Below, piece by piece: positions 1-11,404 of a DNA stretch of 64,000 nt. The DNA is from Vandiemenella viatica (Eukaryota; Arthropoda; Insecta; Orthoptera; Morabidae), in contig CM061920.1 of assembly GCA_031002005.1 (NCBI GenBank), positions 53,794,610-53,858,609 on the forward strand, in the 5' to 3' direction. Below the pieces are notes generated by a model. The model saw nothing but the letters and a program-made list of their open reading frames with translations. It ran no database searches and was not told the DNA's origin. The translations under genes and the position numbers were made by a program. Numbering within the stretch: the first letter of the stretch is position 1; each line of letters starts with the position of its first letter.

Positions 1-414
1 CACTCAGTGGAGTATTCTCAGGTAAGTGGTGGGGTCAGCGTCGCTTGTTCCGCTAGAGTTCTTCAGCGTTGGCTGCGCACGCGCTGACGTCCAGAACCAA
101 ATTGCTCGCCCGTATTTGCACACAATGGCTTTGGCGACGCTGTTTTGCGTCAATATTGCTCTATTAATGCTGGATCGGCCTCGTGAGAGGTCAGGTTTTG
201 GCGGAACCTTGAGCTCGATACATTAACTGAGTCTATACCAGCCATAGCGGGGTGTCCCAAACACAACAAACATACACGCAGAAGCTATGCACTGTTGTAT
301 ACAGGCTTGAACAAAATGCTATCCGCTTACAAGAAAGCACACACAGAAGGTTATATTGTATAGTTTCCATGCTAGAGCGTCAATTAGTAACCTGTCATAG
401 TACCTGCCCACGTT
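1..414. other. Unassigned sequence
   Basis: No coding region, repeat or RNA gene recognised. The first 130 bases are richer in CpG than the AT-rich DNA after them. Only short chance reading frames are present. Confidence 0.4.
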
Positions 415-575
415 AATAGAGCTGTATTCGTTACTGAGTAACGAATACATTGCCTGACTCAAAGTACCGAAACGTTTCTCACTAATTCGTTTCGTTACTC
501 GCATTTGTCGTATGGACGTCAGTTTGATTCGATTAAAGAACAAATACGACGCATCATGCGGGAACTGGAACGGTT
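415..575 (-). mobile_element. hAT terminal fragment
   Basis: The segment starts with TAGAGCTGTA and runs through CGTTACTGAGTAACGAATAC and a CGTTACTCGCATTTGTC block. In reverse orientation this matches the right end of the hAT element at 40474-42216. Only this end is recognisable and no partner end or target duplication was found, so it is a truncated relic. Similarity fades after about 575. Confidence 0.55.
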
Positions 576-794
576 CGCCCAGCGACTAAATGAATCTATG
601 AGAGAATAACAATGTCCACACTTGTGCCTCTTCCCTTTCAACTTGCCTTTTCCTCTTGCCCGTTTCTCTTGCAATATGTTCGTCTTGAGGCATGCCCTAG
701 AGGCATGCCTTTTAGTGTCCACATTCACGTCTCATGAGGCATGCCCCTCAGTGTTCTGGTGTAGCCGCAGCTAGATGGATGATCCAATATTATA
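576..794. other. Unassigned sequence
   Basis: Nothing recognised. GCATGCC occurs several times around 685-745, and two reversed copies flank the CCTAGAGG at 690-700 as a small palindrome. Confidence 0.35.
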
Positions 795-1262
795 TTAGCG
801 GTGGTTACCGAGGATGCCTTTCGTTTGACAACTCATCTAATTAAACCATATAGAGTTGATTTGGACCAAGGTTTGCCCAAAAGGATTTCCAATAATAGGT
901 TGTCAAGAGCAAGGCTCACGGTTAAAAAAGCCATCGGCTCTCGTGCTTCCGTTTTACGAATATTCCGGAAGCCGATTGAAATCACGATTGTGGACGTAGT
1001 CTTATATTTGCACAATTTCATTCGTATGCAGCCGGATTGTACAAGGTTTTACTGCCCAGTGGGATCTTTGGATAGTGAAGATGCCAGCACAGGAACTACT
1101 TGGCGCGGCATTACCGCAAACGACACTGGCTTCGCCCCACTTCGGAGAATTCCTCGAAGACATTCTTTAAATGCTTCCCGGATGCGAGATGAATATGTAG
1201 AGTATTTTATGTCACCGACAGGCGGTATACCATGGCAAGATAACTACTTGCTAATGATATAA
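795..1262 (+). pseudogene. PIF/Harbinger transposase C-terminal fragment
   Basis: The 153-residue reading frame resembles the C-terminal half of HARBI1-type DDE_Tnp_4 transposases. An EDAFRLTTHLIKPY block corresponds to the family segment around the third acidic residue. It is followed by RISNNRLSRAR and SRASVLRIFRKPI, then LHNFIR, and it ends with RDEYVEYFMSPTGGIPWQ and a stop at 1260-1262. Family proteins are roughly 350-450 residues, so the N-terminal half with the first catalytic aspartates is missing and no start can be assigned. No inverted repeats were found around it. The open frame suggests modest decay, but this is a fragment and not a working enzyme. The family call is firm; host domestication is unlikely but cannot be excluded. 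Confidence 0.82.
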
Positions 1263-1619
1263 CACCAACATTTTCAGCTCGAGATGTATCTGGAAAATGT
1301 TGCGGAGTATAGCATACTTTCAATAAATTTGGTTTCTGGAAGAAAGAAACCTGCACATTACCTACCCGTGTATATCTAATATATTAGAACGAACTGCTCT
1401 TGATCCAAGAAAATCGTGCATGGCAATAAGTAAGTTAAGATTATAAGGCGTTAACAAGATGTTGATTGAGTTAATTGCTTGTTCATTGTTCATTGTGTAA
1501 GCCTCTTGATGTAGCACCATGTATTTGACATCATAAACAATGTTGCTGTTTACAGTTGTCATGATGTCAATTGTATGGTTACACCTTAAACTTAACTTAG
1601 TCCACAACCCGAAGGTTGG
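1263..1619. other. Unassigned AT-rich sequence
   Basis: Nothing recognised. It may hold the remainder of the Harbinger element that supplied the transposase fragment before it, but no terminal repeat was found. Confidence 0.35.
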
Positions 1620-1740
1620 TTGGATCCTCCCGAAGGAGGCATACTAAGCCATCATGTCAGAGGTAGGACGGCCAGTTCCTTTCCTCTGGGACCTACAGTT
1701 TAACGTGGAATCCGAACCACGGAGCCGCCCGGCGTAGCTC
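1620..1740 (-). repeat. SINE-D 3' part
   Basis: CTACAGTTTAACGTGGAATC and the CGAACCACGGA that follows match 20500-20530, inside the more complete SINE-D copy at 20470-20662. The tRNA-like head is absent, so this is a truncated copy. Confidence 0.5.
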
Positions 1741-1787
1741 ATATGATGAAACACAATTTTGAGAGTTTGGAAATAGTTGCAGGTAAT

Positions 1788-2935
1788 AACTAACCGCTAA
1801 CTCCATCAAAAGTGATGGGTTGAACACAGGATTATAGCTATTCATTTCCTTGCAGTTTGTTAACGGTATGGAATTTTTATCATATAGCGATGATTACCTT
1901 TATTTTGTAATGCTGTACATAATTCGGTTGTAGTTTACATAGCGATACAGTTGTAACTTCTACTTAAAATGACGACAGCCGTTTCGAACAAATTAAACTA
2001 AAAATAAATTATGAATCCCAAAACCTCAGTCTGTAATACGTAATATCAGTTTGATTCCTCGTCCAGGACACATTCAGAACGATATATATGGGTCTACTCT
2101 ATCCGCTTACTCTGAGGTCTGTCTTGGCTTGTTTTCCTGAAGCAGTTTTCCCAAGGTGATTCTGAACAACCTATAAATGAAACAAACAAAACTGTATTTT
2201 AAAATTATGACATTAATATCATGACGTTAACGAAAGCAGTTTAAATTGTTTATAAAACTAAATTCACAGGTAGTATAACAAAATGTGTCAGTTGTCTTTC
2301 TGGTACTGGTTGTATTTTAACCTAACCACAACCTCATTTAATATTGTCGTTAGAAAATCATAACTTATATCAGTCGCGTATAAATACATTCACTGTATCT
2401 CGATCTACATTTGACCCATTGGAACTATTTATATGCGGCTAACATAATGACATCAGTACTAAAAACAACTAATAATTAACATATTAGTTTAAACGCAATA
2501 TATAATTTTAATTCAGTGTTTTGGCAATTCATTTCTTGGAATTTAAAGTAACATAGAATATAGCGGAACCATTTATTTCGAATGTAAGTACCTTGCAAGC
2601 CCGTTGAAAATAATGAGTTGAACGCGGTATACTGGCAGATCATTTCCTAACAGTTAGTTAACTAAATATAATTCTTATTAAATAACGCTCATAATCTTAA
2701 AAATGATTTGATTTGGTACATATTTTTAATTTACTGTAAAAAGTGATATCTCTGGACAGAGAGTATAAGAAAAATCTACATCGACCGAATATAAATAAAC
2801 AAACAGCAACTACTAATTAACGAAATATCAACTTTGTTTTCAGCGCTTTAGCAATTCATTTCTTCGAGTATGCTTAGCTAAATAGAACTGTTATCAAATA
2901 GCCGGCATATCCTGGAGTAACATCTTTGGCTGTGG
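1788..2935 (-). mobile_element. Helitron relics (family of 26849-29233)
   Basis: From about 1810 the order of short blocks follows the 3' end of the Helitron at 26849: a small hairpin (CCATCA/TGATGG), GGTTGAAC, a TTCATTT block, CAGTTTGTTAA, GTAACTTCTAC, AAAAATAAATTA, GTAATATCAGTTTGATTCC and GTCCAGG. A second degenerate start with CCCGTTG, GAGTTGAACGC and CTGGCAGATCATTTC lies at about 2600. These are two diverged, truncated copies on the reverse strand. Neither has a readable TC terminus, and the CTAG terminus of the first has decayed. Confidence 0.5.
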
Positions 2936-4264
2936 TTAGTTCAGCAACGGAGTGCGGGAGCGTGACGTCATAGTATAGTGTGACGAACATGACAACGCAA
3001 TGACCAAGCTTAGTCTTTTATTAGATAAAGGAAAAGATAGAAATACACCAGTAAAATGTTTGTACGTAACTTGTTTTACGGCACGAAAGATGATAAATAA
3101 GTGGAAGCTCGTATAACACATCAAAGTTTATTTTAGTTGAACTGGACTGAGAAAGCGACGATGAAATCCATTATGAGTGCTAGGGAAATTTTTTAGTTTT
3201 AAATTCGAAGAGAAGATACGACGAAGGACGGTGGACTACGATTGAACAGCAAAGCGTTCAAGAGTCGATGAACTGGATGATCTTTGGAGAGGAGGAACAG
3301 CCGGATCCGGAGGCGCTAAACGACGCCGATTGCGCTTACTGCAACGCGACGAAACCGGATGCTGTCTGTCGCGGGGGGCCGCCACTTGTCTGCCGCGCGT
3401 GACGTCACGCGGCACGTGGTGTCTGGCTGTCACCGCTGCTCCCGAGGCTCGCGTTACAGTATCAAGGCCCACGTATATTTTTTTGGTAAACTGTGACATT
3501 ACTTATCGCCTAAATATGAATGAAAGCGATATCGATGGTCGCGTATACTGACTTGGATCGCGAGAGTATAGTCTTTGCCGTGCCGTGCCGCGAAATGTAC
3601 GCGCTTGTAGTGGGAACTGTTTTCTTCTAAATTGTGTAGTGACAAAGTATTGTATGGCGCAATATTTGTACTCGTAAATGCACAACTATAAGCTAAAGTC
3701 GTCGTCGGTGAAACAGAAACTGCGAATGGTGTGAAGAGTAAATTATCTTCACGTGTAATGAACTGTGTTGTTGTGACTGCGTAGAGCTGTTATAAACTGA
3801 TTGATTTGCAGAACTGAAGTAAACGTGGTTAATTCCTGTGTATATTTCTCACTTGGTTAAAGAATCTGCAGTCTTCGGATGCCTCTGTGTATTTGTAATG
3901 TGCCAGAAATTACTATAAATATCAATCGATGGTTGGACTATGTTTTGTGTTTCACTTACTAACGTGTATGAATAAAAAATTTCTATAACTATTAGACTGA
4001 GGCGACCGTGTTTCTTTTTTCCTTTTTACTTAGAAATAGAAGTTCGACTGCTGAGAGGCAGTATTAATAAAACTAGATAACTTTAAATGTTTAAAATTTC
4101 AATATGGCTTCATCTTCAGAACTGCTGCCCATCAGAATATCTTAACTAATTAAATTTAAATAATATTCTGACACCTGGATCAGGTGTGGACTGGGGAACG
4201 GGCCCTGTACTATATAGGCATGTTTACTGACAGTATACTTCCGTCACGGGCAGCCACTAAATAC

Positions 4265-4269
<5 letters not shown>
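2936..4269. other. Unassigned; CpG-rich core at 3230-3480
   Basis: No gene recognised. About 3230-3480 and 3540-3600 are CpG-rich, with overlapping short open frames on both strands that have no recognisable homology. AATAAA occurs at 3971. A compact stretch such as this could be a solo LTR, a promoter or an exon remnant, and I cannot tell which. Confidence 0.3.

Positions 4270-4330
<61 letters not shown>
4270..4330 (+). repeat. 61-base A homopolymer
   Basis: An uninterrupted A run. It may be the poly(A) tail of a retroposed sequence whose body lies to its left, but no family was recognised there and no target duplication was seen. Confidence 0.9.
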
Positions 4331-4333
<3 letters not shown>

Positions 4334-4737
4334 ATGCAGACTTAAAGTTTAGAAACTACTTCATAGCCACTGTTTCATTCGAGGAACAAGATAAAATTCG
4401 TCTGGTGCCATTTATTGCATAGGAAGGTAGATGCGTCCTAGCTAGTTCTTTTTGGACTTACAGAAGCATTTCTCGTCTAATACAAACATATTCTCATAAG
4501 TTCACAGCTTCAAACGTAGTTTATTGCATGCAGTAATGATAAATAAGCTTACAGAATGTTGTAAGAAACTGAAGACAGACTGTTATGTTGTCTAGTATAC
4601 ATAGTTATGTTGTCTAGTATAGCACAGATTTCTCACGTATTATTTTTAGTCATTAGTAATTATGACTATTATTCGCGCACGAGTACCAGTCCTCGCCAAT
4701 GGGAAACAAATAATTCGTTTTTTCTATGTAATTCTAG
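4331..4737. other. Unassigned AT-rich sequence
   Basis: No gene. A short direct duplication of GTTATGTTGTCTAGTATA lies around 4581-4621. Confidence 0.4.
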
Positions 4738-4913
4738 CTACGGCTCGCTAACGTCGAGATCGTAAGAGCTAAGGGGACTATGAGAATAACATTTCTGCGT
4801 TCGCGTGGAGTGATTACGGTAAGTCACGGAAAAAAACGACATTGGATGGCTGAACCGGGAGTCGAACCCGTATATCGCAAGTCCAAACCTTAAACGCTCA
4901 TCCACCAGTATCG
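4738..4913 (-). repeat. SINE-A copy
   Basis: Reading the reverse strand from 4913: an A-box-like GGTGGATGAGCG, a B-box GGTTCGACTCC, a CCATCCAATGTC body and a 3' region near TCGACGTTAGCGAGCCG. It is diverged and lacks a clear A-rich tail. Confidence 0.7.
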
Positions 4914-4983
4914 ATTTTAGTTCCTTAACACCGATGTTCAAATCTGAACTTCGAGCCCTTTTTTAATGGTGAGCGTATTTGTA

Positions 4984-5606
4984 GCTTTTTATAATGGCTT
5001 TACGCCTCTTCGTTGTCGAGGTCATTAGATGCGGTAAGGACTTGGACAAAGGAACAGGAAGGAACTCGGCAATGGCCTGTTGAAGGACCCATCCCGGCAT
5101 ACACCTGCACTGATTTCGGGAAGCTGTGGTAAATTGAAATCTGGATGACCGGAAGGAGATTCGAACCACTGTCCTCCCGAAAGCGAGACCAGAGCGTTAG
5201 GGGGAGTCCATTATTTACGTGAGGTGTTTTTCCGGAATTCCGCTCTCCCCCTCCCTCTGGTGAGATTTGGTCGGACCCCCTCCCTGTAAAATGACGTGAG
5301 ATTTGGTCGGAGACAACCCCCCCCCCCCCCTTACGAATGGACTTCACAACTTTTTATTTTAGGTCTCATGCTCCCAAGAGCGGTTAAACCCCCCTAAAGT
5401 CGGTTTTTACTCCACTAAAATCGACTTTCGCGTCATTTGTAGACTTTTTTTAGCTCTACCATTCTACAAGAATTTCAAAACCTCACGTGACATTTCCATT
5501 GACCCCCCCCCCTCTGGTGAGATTTCGCTGGATCCTCCCCCCCTATTTCACCTCACGTAATTAATGGACCCCCCATACCGCTCACCCACCACGCTCGATA
5601 TGTCGG
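4984..5606 (-). repeat. SINE-A copy split by a MITE
   Basis: The SINE body lies at 4984-5199: the reverse complement shows the B box (GGTTCGAATC), CAGATTTCAATTT, GCCGGGATGG and a TCGACAACGAAGAGGCG tail. The tRNA-like head resumes at about 5576-5606 (CCGCTCACCCACCACGCTCG). The interruption at 5200-5574 is a separate inverted-repeat element, so the SINE predates it. Confidence 0.8.
5200..5574. mobile_element. MITE with GTCCATTA-type inverted ends and poly-C runs
   Basis: The left end GGGGGAGTCCATTATTTACG and the reverse complement of the right end, GGGGGGTCCATTAATTACG, form terminal inverted repeats that continue with TGAGGTG. The interior is non-coding with runs of C (up to about 14) and repeated GGTGAGATTT blocks. 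It sits exactly between two parts of a SINE-A copy. The duplication is TA or TTA, and the exact choice is obscured by one base change. Related copies are at 8513-8800 and, weakly, 50947-51338. The parent superfamily is uncertain (mariner-like or PIF-like). Confidence 0.7.
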
Positions 5607-5730
5607 TAGCGTGTAGTTTTAAGTACTAATTTAAAAATAATGTCAGGTGTCCTTGATTTTTCGAAGCCATGGCAAACCAAGAAGTGCCAATTGGCTGTAC
5701 TTTCAAAGCATCTGCTTCTGATATGTGTGG

Positions 5731-5975
5731 ACTGAGCGTGGTGGGTGAGAGGTTAACGTTCTGCCTTCACAGTCGGGAGGACGCGGGCTCGAATCCCTGT
5801 CCGGGCATCCAGATTTGAGTTTCCCATGGGTTCCCCAAATCACTCCAGGTGAATGACTGCCTGATTCTTTCCAAAGGAAATGGCAGAATTCCTTCTGTTT
5901 CACCCATTCCTTTCCCGCCTCTAATGACTCTGACGTCAGTGAGAAGTAAGGTCATAATGAAAAAAAAAAAAAAAA
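5731..5975 (+). repeat. SINE-A copy with A tail
   Basis: The A box GTGGTGGGTGAGAGG and B box GGCTCGAATCC form a tRNA-derived head. It is followed by ATCCAGATTTGAG, CCAAATCACTCCAGG and CCTCTAATGACTCTGACGTC, and a 16-base A run ends it. Confidence 0.85.
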
Positions 5976-6085
5976 TGATATGAGTGTTTCTTCAATTTGT
6001 GAAAATAATACAGACCGACACTCCCAGTTGTTGTCTGCTAATGACCATACACCACCATTTATATGTACGTATCTTTCGGAAACGG

Positions 6086-6338
6086 ACCGAGCGTGGTGGT
6101 TTAACGGATAGCGTTCTGGCCTCGCATTCGGGAGGACGGCGGTTCGAATCCCCGTCCGGGCATCCAGATTTGGGTTTTCCATGGTTTCCCCAAATCACTC
6201 CAGGCGAATGTCGGGATTCTTCCTTCAAAAAGGCCATGGCCGAATTCCTTCCCATTCCTTGCCCCCATCCTTTCCCGTCTCTAAAGACCACGTTGTTAAA
6301 AAGGGACGTTAAACTGTTACACAAAAAAAAAAAAAAAA
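6086..6338 (+). repeat. SINE-A copy with A tail
   Basis: Near-consensus copy: CCGAGCGTGGTGGTTTAACG head, B box GGTTCGAATCC, CCAGATTTGGGTTTTCCATG body, CCGTCTCTAAAGACC, GGGACGTTAAAC and a poly(A) tail. The 137-residue open frames crossing it on both strands are accidental readings of SINE sequence. Confidence 0.9.
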
Positions 6339-6764
6339 TTAATTCGGAAACGGCATTTGGCTGCGAAGCCCTCATTTGTATTTCCAGTAGCGATTGAATC
6401 TGCATATGCTCTTCAGATATTTCCTTCTACGACTTACGCACAGTAGAAATATCATAAGGTAGACATAACACTGAAATAAAAATGCTCGTTGCCCACCCAA
6501 CATTCCAACTCGCTGTCTCTAAACTAAACTAAAGTAAATGTGAAAAAATGTTTTAATCGCTTATGAAAATTAACAACGAGACTATAAAAGGAGATTTATA
6601 GAACTTTCAAACATATAACTTCTCTGGAAAAGCAAAAATGACCAGCTTCCAAACATGGTCAGTAGGAGACAATCAAAAGCTTAATTTAATGTAACTTCAT
6701 TACCATAGAGCACCGCTGACTATTTCACTAGTAAACTTTTTAAACTTTTTTGTTTTGTTTTTGT
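6339..6764. other. Unassigned AT-rich sequence
   Basis: Nothing recognised on either strand. Confidence 0.4.
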
Positions 6765-7100
6765 CTTAAATCCCTCTAGTGTAAATTCCACACCCATCTA
6801 TTTACTTTCTCCCTTTAGGAATATTAATTTTAAATTCTTTCAGCATTTATGGTAAATTATTCATCACTTCTTCTGGAAATTTATCCAAATCTCTGACTCT
6901 CTTACCTAAAAAAGAAAATTTTCTCATTGCATGAAATCTAGAGCTATCTTGTGGTTATGATCTTTTCCTTTCTATGCACTTCTCTTAATCCTTCCAACAA
7001 TAACTTTCGAAGCCTCATCACCCGCACACGCCTACTCTCTTCACCTTCCTCCAGTCCTCCATTGAATCGCAGTCCAGTTCTTTTATCATATCAGTTGTGA
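6765..7100 (-). pseudogene. LINE-1 3' end
   Basis: The reverse complement contains GGAAGGTGAAGAGAGT, GATGAGGC, AAAGATCATAACCACAAGATAG, TTTTAGGTAAGAGAGTCAGAG, GATGAATAATTTACC and GAAAGAATTTAAA in the order of the LINE-1 copies at 11405-12260 and 41365-41800. Only the last part of the coding region and the 3' untranslated region remain. Confidence 0.65.
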
Positions 7101-8512
7101 AACTTTAAAATTACACCAAAATTACATTAACAAAAGATGTAAATGTGACATTAGTTTCAACACAGAATCGACGCTGACGATATCGACGAGTGGCGAAACA
7201 CAGACGACAATAAATCATAGGTGTTATTTATCAACAGTTTGTCAGTGCGACCTGTCCTGTCACAGGTAGCCAGTGTCCTGCCACTCTCAGTCCAGGCTCT
7301 GACCCATTAACGTCCGCATGTCAGTTTACTTAGAGGTTTCTGTTAGCTTTACGTTTAAACCACTGATTTATTGGGCAGCTATTGACAACTCGAAAAACTT
7401 CATGTTAAAGCCATTTTTTAAACTGTCTGTCGACACTTAGCTGCTGAGCTGTTACTATTGTCACCAGGTCCGCCTTGAAGAGAAGGAACTGCCCATAATC
7501 GGATTGGTCAACAGCTTCCGACTAATATCTTTGAAAACAAAACTTTGCGCCACACAGCCAAGTCCCCTCTCCACATAAACTGCCCTCGCCTACAACGTGC
7601 TATCGAGTGTACTTATTTAAAACTTGCTTCCTACTGTTTCTCTATATAAGTGGGTACTGGTAGTGCATAGAGTTTTACCCGGGTGCGGCAGGAACACCCT
7701 GTGAGCTCCTTGGGGGACTTGGGGCCTCGGGAACGTGTGCTACGGTGATGCTCTGTGAAGCTTGGACGAGTGCGTGGGAATCCGTGCTCATTCAGTGCAC
7801 GTTTGCGTGTCTGTTGGGTGCGGGGGAAAGCGCACTAGGAGCACGCCCTAGTGCGGGAAGACGCGTTATTCAGTGACGCCTTGCGAGGTCGGTTGGCGCG
7901 GAGGATCGTGCGACGGGGCATACCTGCGCGGCGCTCGGTAGCTGTGACTTCCACCTTGCCCCTGTAGAGACGGGTGTGGCCGGGTGTGCGCGTGGGGATC
8001 ACAGAGAGGTTTAGGCTATAGGGCCAGGTTTTGGAAACGTCTTCGGCCTGGTTCGTCCACGCCGCTCCCCGTGGGCACGCTTAGTTGGTGGCGATACGCG
8101 GCCTGGCTCACCACCCCTGCTGTAACGGCGGGTAATTATGAAGAGCCCAATTCCGCGGCGGGGATACAGTGAAGTAACAAGATGGATTAAGGTGGTTAGG
8201 GTGGTGGATGAAGGACTTCGGCTCAGGAACCTCATACGCTTTAGCCCAGTCGGTGGACCAAACATAAGCACTCACTCATGTGGTATGGCAGTGTCCTGCC
8301 GAACATTTCTTTAACTCTCTTTGGTAACGAAAACTGTACGGCTTCTATTTAACTTCTTGCTTGGTTTCTTCCCATCTGCTGACTACTGAATTCTCTGTCA
8401 CTCCATCTCTCAGTAAGTCACGAATGAGAACTGCCGTATCTCGCCTTGTCTCCACTTCTGCCTTCATAGTATGAGGTGCGAGCTTTCTCCCTATGCCCCA
8501 CTGTGGGCCCTT
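7101..8512. other. Unassigned; CpG-rich stretch 7640-8270
   Basis: 7640-8270 is strikingly GC- and CpG-rich for this window and follows a TATA-like CTATATAAG at about 7640. Its short open frames have no recognisable homology. It could be a promoter and first exon, a CpG island, or an LTR with leader. No bounding repeats or primer-binding site were found. Confidence 0.35.
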
Positions 8513-8800
8513 TTAGGAGGTGTCCGTTAATTACGTGAGATGCGTTTTCTTAGATTTGGATCCCCTTCCCCTTGGTGAGATCTGATGGGACCCCTCTCCC
8601 CCTATCTTGAGGTTGTCCCCGTAAGTTTGAGCTCTACTGCTCTCGTCAGGGTGACAATCTCAAATAAAAAGTTGACGTGAAATTTTGTATCGACACCCTC
8701 CCCTTACACGAGATTTGGTTAGATTTTACCAAACCCCTCCCCCCCCCCCCTTACTTCACCATCTTAGTTTAAGCTCACGTAATTAAGGGAGACCCTTAGG
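8513..8800. mobile_element. MITE related to 5200-5574
   Basis: The left end GGTGTCCGTTAATTACGTGA and the reverse complement of the right end, GTCTCCCTTAATTACGTGAG, are inverted. TTA stands at both edges and may be the target duplication. The interior has the same GGTGAGATCTGATGGGACCC and poly-C style as the MITE at 5200. Confidence 0.6.
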
Positions 8801-11404
8801 GCCACCCTAAAATTATGTTACGTTAAGGGGTAGGGAGGGGATCATCAGCGTGTGAAATCGTGTGAAAAGGGAAGGGGAGAGGGGGAGGATTGTCATATGC
8901 TTCGTGACGTCACATACGTAATTCGTATCGTGGCTACCGCGCGAGTTCAAGCTCGCTGTACCTACGGTGTCGCTTGTCGGCCGCCTATGACATACGCCGA
9001 AAGGCCATATCATCGCCTTTGACAAAATATGACTTTGGAATATTTAATTAAACGATCGTATGGCATCTGTGATCTATATCTTTCATCACACGAAGCTACT
9101 AACCAATAAGCAATCACCTAAGACGAAAAAAAGAGGTTTTGTCCATCGCGAAGATTTGTCCTCAAAGAATTCTAACTAGACATGACATAAGTTTTTTGTT
9201 TGATAAACAATGACGATGCTATATGGTTGGATGAAGATGATGTTGACAAATCGAATGTTCCTAACATTACCCAAACCAGAATGAAGTGACTGCTATGCGA
9301 GTCATATATAATATAAAGGAATGGGTTCAAAATGCATTGGCGAAAGACGATTAAATTTTGTATCTGTCATTTGATTTGTTATTCTTTGTGAATTTTCTAA
9401 AAACTAAAATGTTTTATTTATTGCTGATCTTAATAAAAAATATTTTAAATACAACTACATAAATAATTTTGGAAGTGCTGCTTTAGTTTAATAGTTTCTG
9501 TATTTAAAATTGAAAAATATGTGAGGTCACAACGCGACCGTCTGTGACAAGGAGAGCGGGAGAATCATGAAATTCGTGTGTCGTAATGGCCCCTTCTCAC
9601 CTGTGACTTCCGCCTCTGGCTCGGACAGCAGCTGTCTCCGCTTCTACAGGGCTCCGGCGCAGCCAAACGTCCAGACATCACGAAAATAAGAAACAATATT
9701 AGAGTACCATCACAAATTCAGTTCAATAAATAACTACACAAAGAATGTACTGCGACAACGATGCACAAAACGCCGTGTACGTCCAACCATTAGCTGGTTA
9801 CGAGGACACTACGAGGTTTGTTTCGTCTGTGCTAATGAAAGACTGGACGCCATCAAGGACACTGCTTCTGTCAGTTTACACCTTAGTTTGTTATGCAGCC
9901 CATTTCGTGCCGCTGGTGATTGATCGATATTGCGGCAAGATATCGACCTCACAGCCCCACCTTGTCCACTGACCTTTGCTCTTATCCCGCTGGAGGCCTT
10001 TAGGAGTCTCATCTGCATCTGGGTCATAGAGGTAGACGCGCTGTAACGATCACGCTTGAACATTCTCGCCATCCATGCTTCATTCTCTGGTGGAAACTAG
10101 TAAGCATCTTGTCCCCCACATCGCCGACATTTCTTAAAGGAGCATTTGTGATGATGTCTGATGTGCCATAAGCAAGAACAATGGCGTAGACTACAGCCAA
10201 GATTCGTTAGCTGGTTACCCTCGTGTCTTCCAGGAAGAACTTCTCCACCTTTCTCGTTACGCTGACATCATCTATGAAAGAGGTCCCCTTTGGCTGGGAA
10301 ATTGGCACGTCGCCACCAGTCGCTAAATGCCAGTTCCACTTGTGAACCGACTATTACTCTGGGCTTTCCTCCCCAGGCATTACTTTCATTTCTCAGCTGG
10401 TTATTGGATGTGACTACAGACTGAAAGCTCCACGTTCGAATCCCGGCGTCTGGTTGAATTGTAAAATTTAACTGATCTCCACCTCTGGCAAAGGTTTGGC
10501 TTGGTAATGCGGTGTACGCTAGGACACTTCGACGCCAAACTGTAGGTTCCCTTTACGCGATAGGCTGTTACGCAGCCCATAAGAAACACTGTCACCAGGT
10601 AACTTAAGACCATTGTCATCTCACCGCGTATTTACTTCAGTCACACGAACTTCATGATGCTCTGTGTTTCAGTTTACTTACCTTCCCTTATTCAACTTAT
10701 ATCGCTTATGTCTGAGCAACGTATAATACAAAAATCTTACGGCCTGTCTACGTTTCTTTTACATTTTTCTTTGTTTATTTGTTTTGATAGGGTCGATTTT
10801 CCCTTGAATTGTACCTAAAAAGAGAATAAAAATATACTACCATATCCGACAGAAACGTATAACTCCAAGGATTGTTTGTTTCTGTGTTTACATCAGAGTA
10901 AATGATGAATTGTATTAACATCTTTACTCAGATGTGTAGTTAAAATTTATATGTTGGTATTAAATAGCATCATGAACGTAGGAAACAAAGAAACATTCGC
11001 AAAAGTAGGTTGGTAGTGAAATTCGACTGTTGGAATTGTGGTGCAGAGCCAGCTCGCCTCCACGTGGTGCATCCTGGGTAACCTTAAATGAACTAAAACA
11101 TCGGTCGCCAAACTATCAACGAAAATCAATTTCCTGGCGTACATCGCACCATGCTCAAAGAATTTAGCGATAAAATAGTAATAATAAAAAAGGGGTGAAT
11201 AGATGTGTAGGAAAATTGTACCGGAGTACGCTCTGCATCACTATAAAACAAAATAAAAATTAATCCTTTTTTCAGATGAAAGCTCTTTATCGTAATAAGA
11301 TTTATAAATTAAATCCCTCTGATTCATGTGTTGCGTACCATTTGATAGGATCAGATGTGGTGATCCAAGATTTTTTTTTTTTGTGCATTCCCCTTTATAG
11401 CTCA
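8801..11404. other. Unassigned sequence with one tRNA-like head
   Basis: No gene recognised. A B-box-like GTTCGAATCCC at about 10433-10443, preceded by a CAGCTGGTTATTGG stretch, suggests a decayed tRNA-derived SINE. Several short open frames (for example 9745-9972) show no known domain. Confidence 0.35.

Noticed and set aside
5984..6405. 137-codon frames on both strands
   Set aside because: They read through a SINE-A copy and its poly(A) tail.
7271..8300. LTR pair suggested by AGTGTCCTGCC at 7270 and 8287
   Set aside because: Only about 12 bases match and similarity does not extend, so no long terminal repeat is supported.
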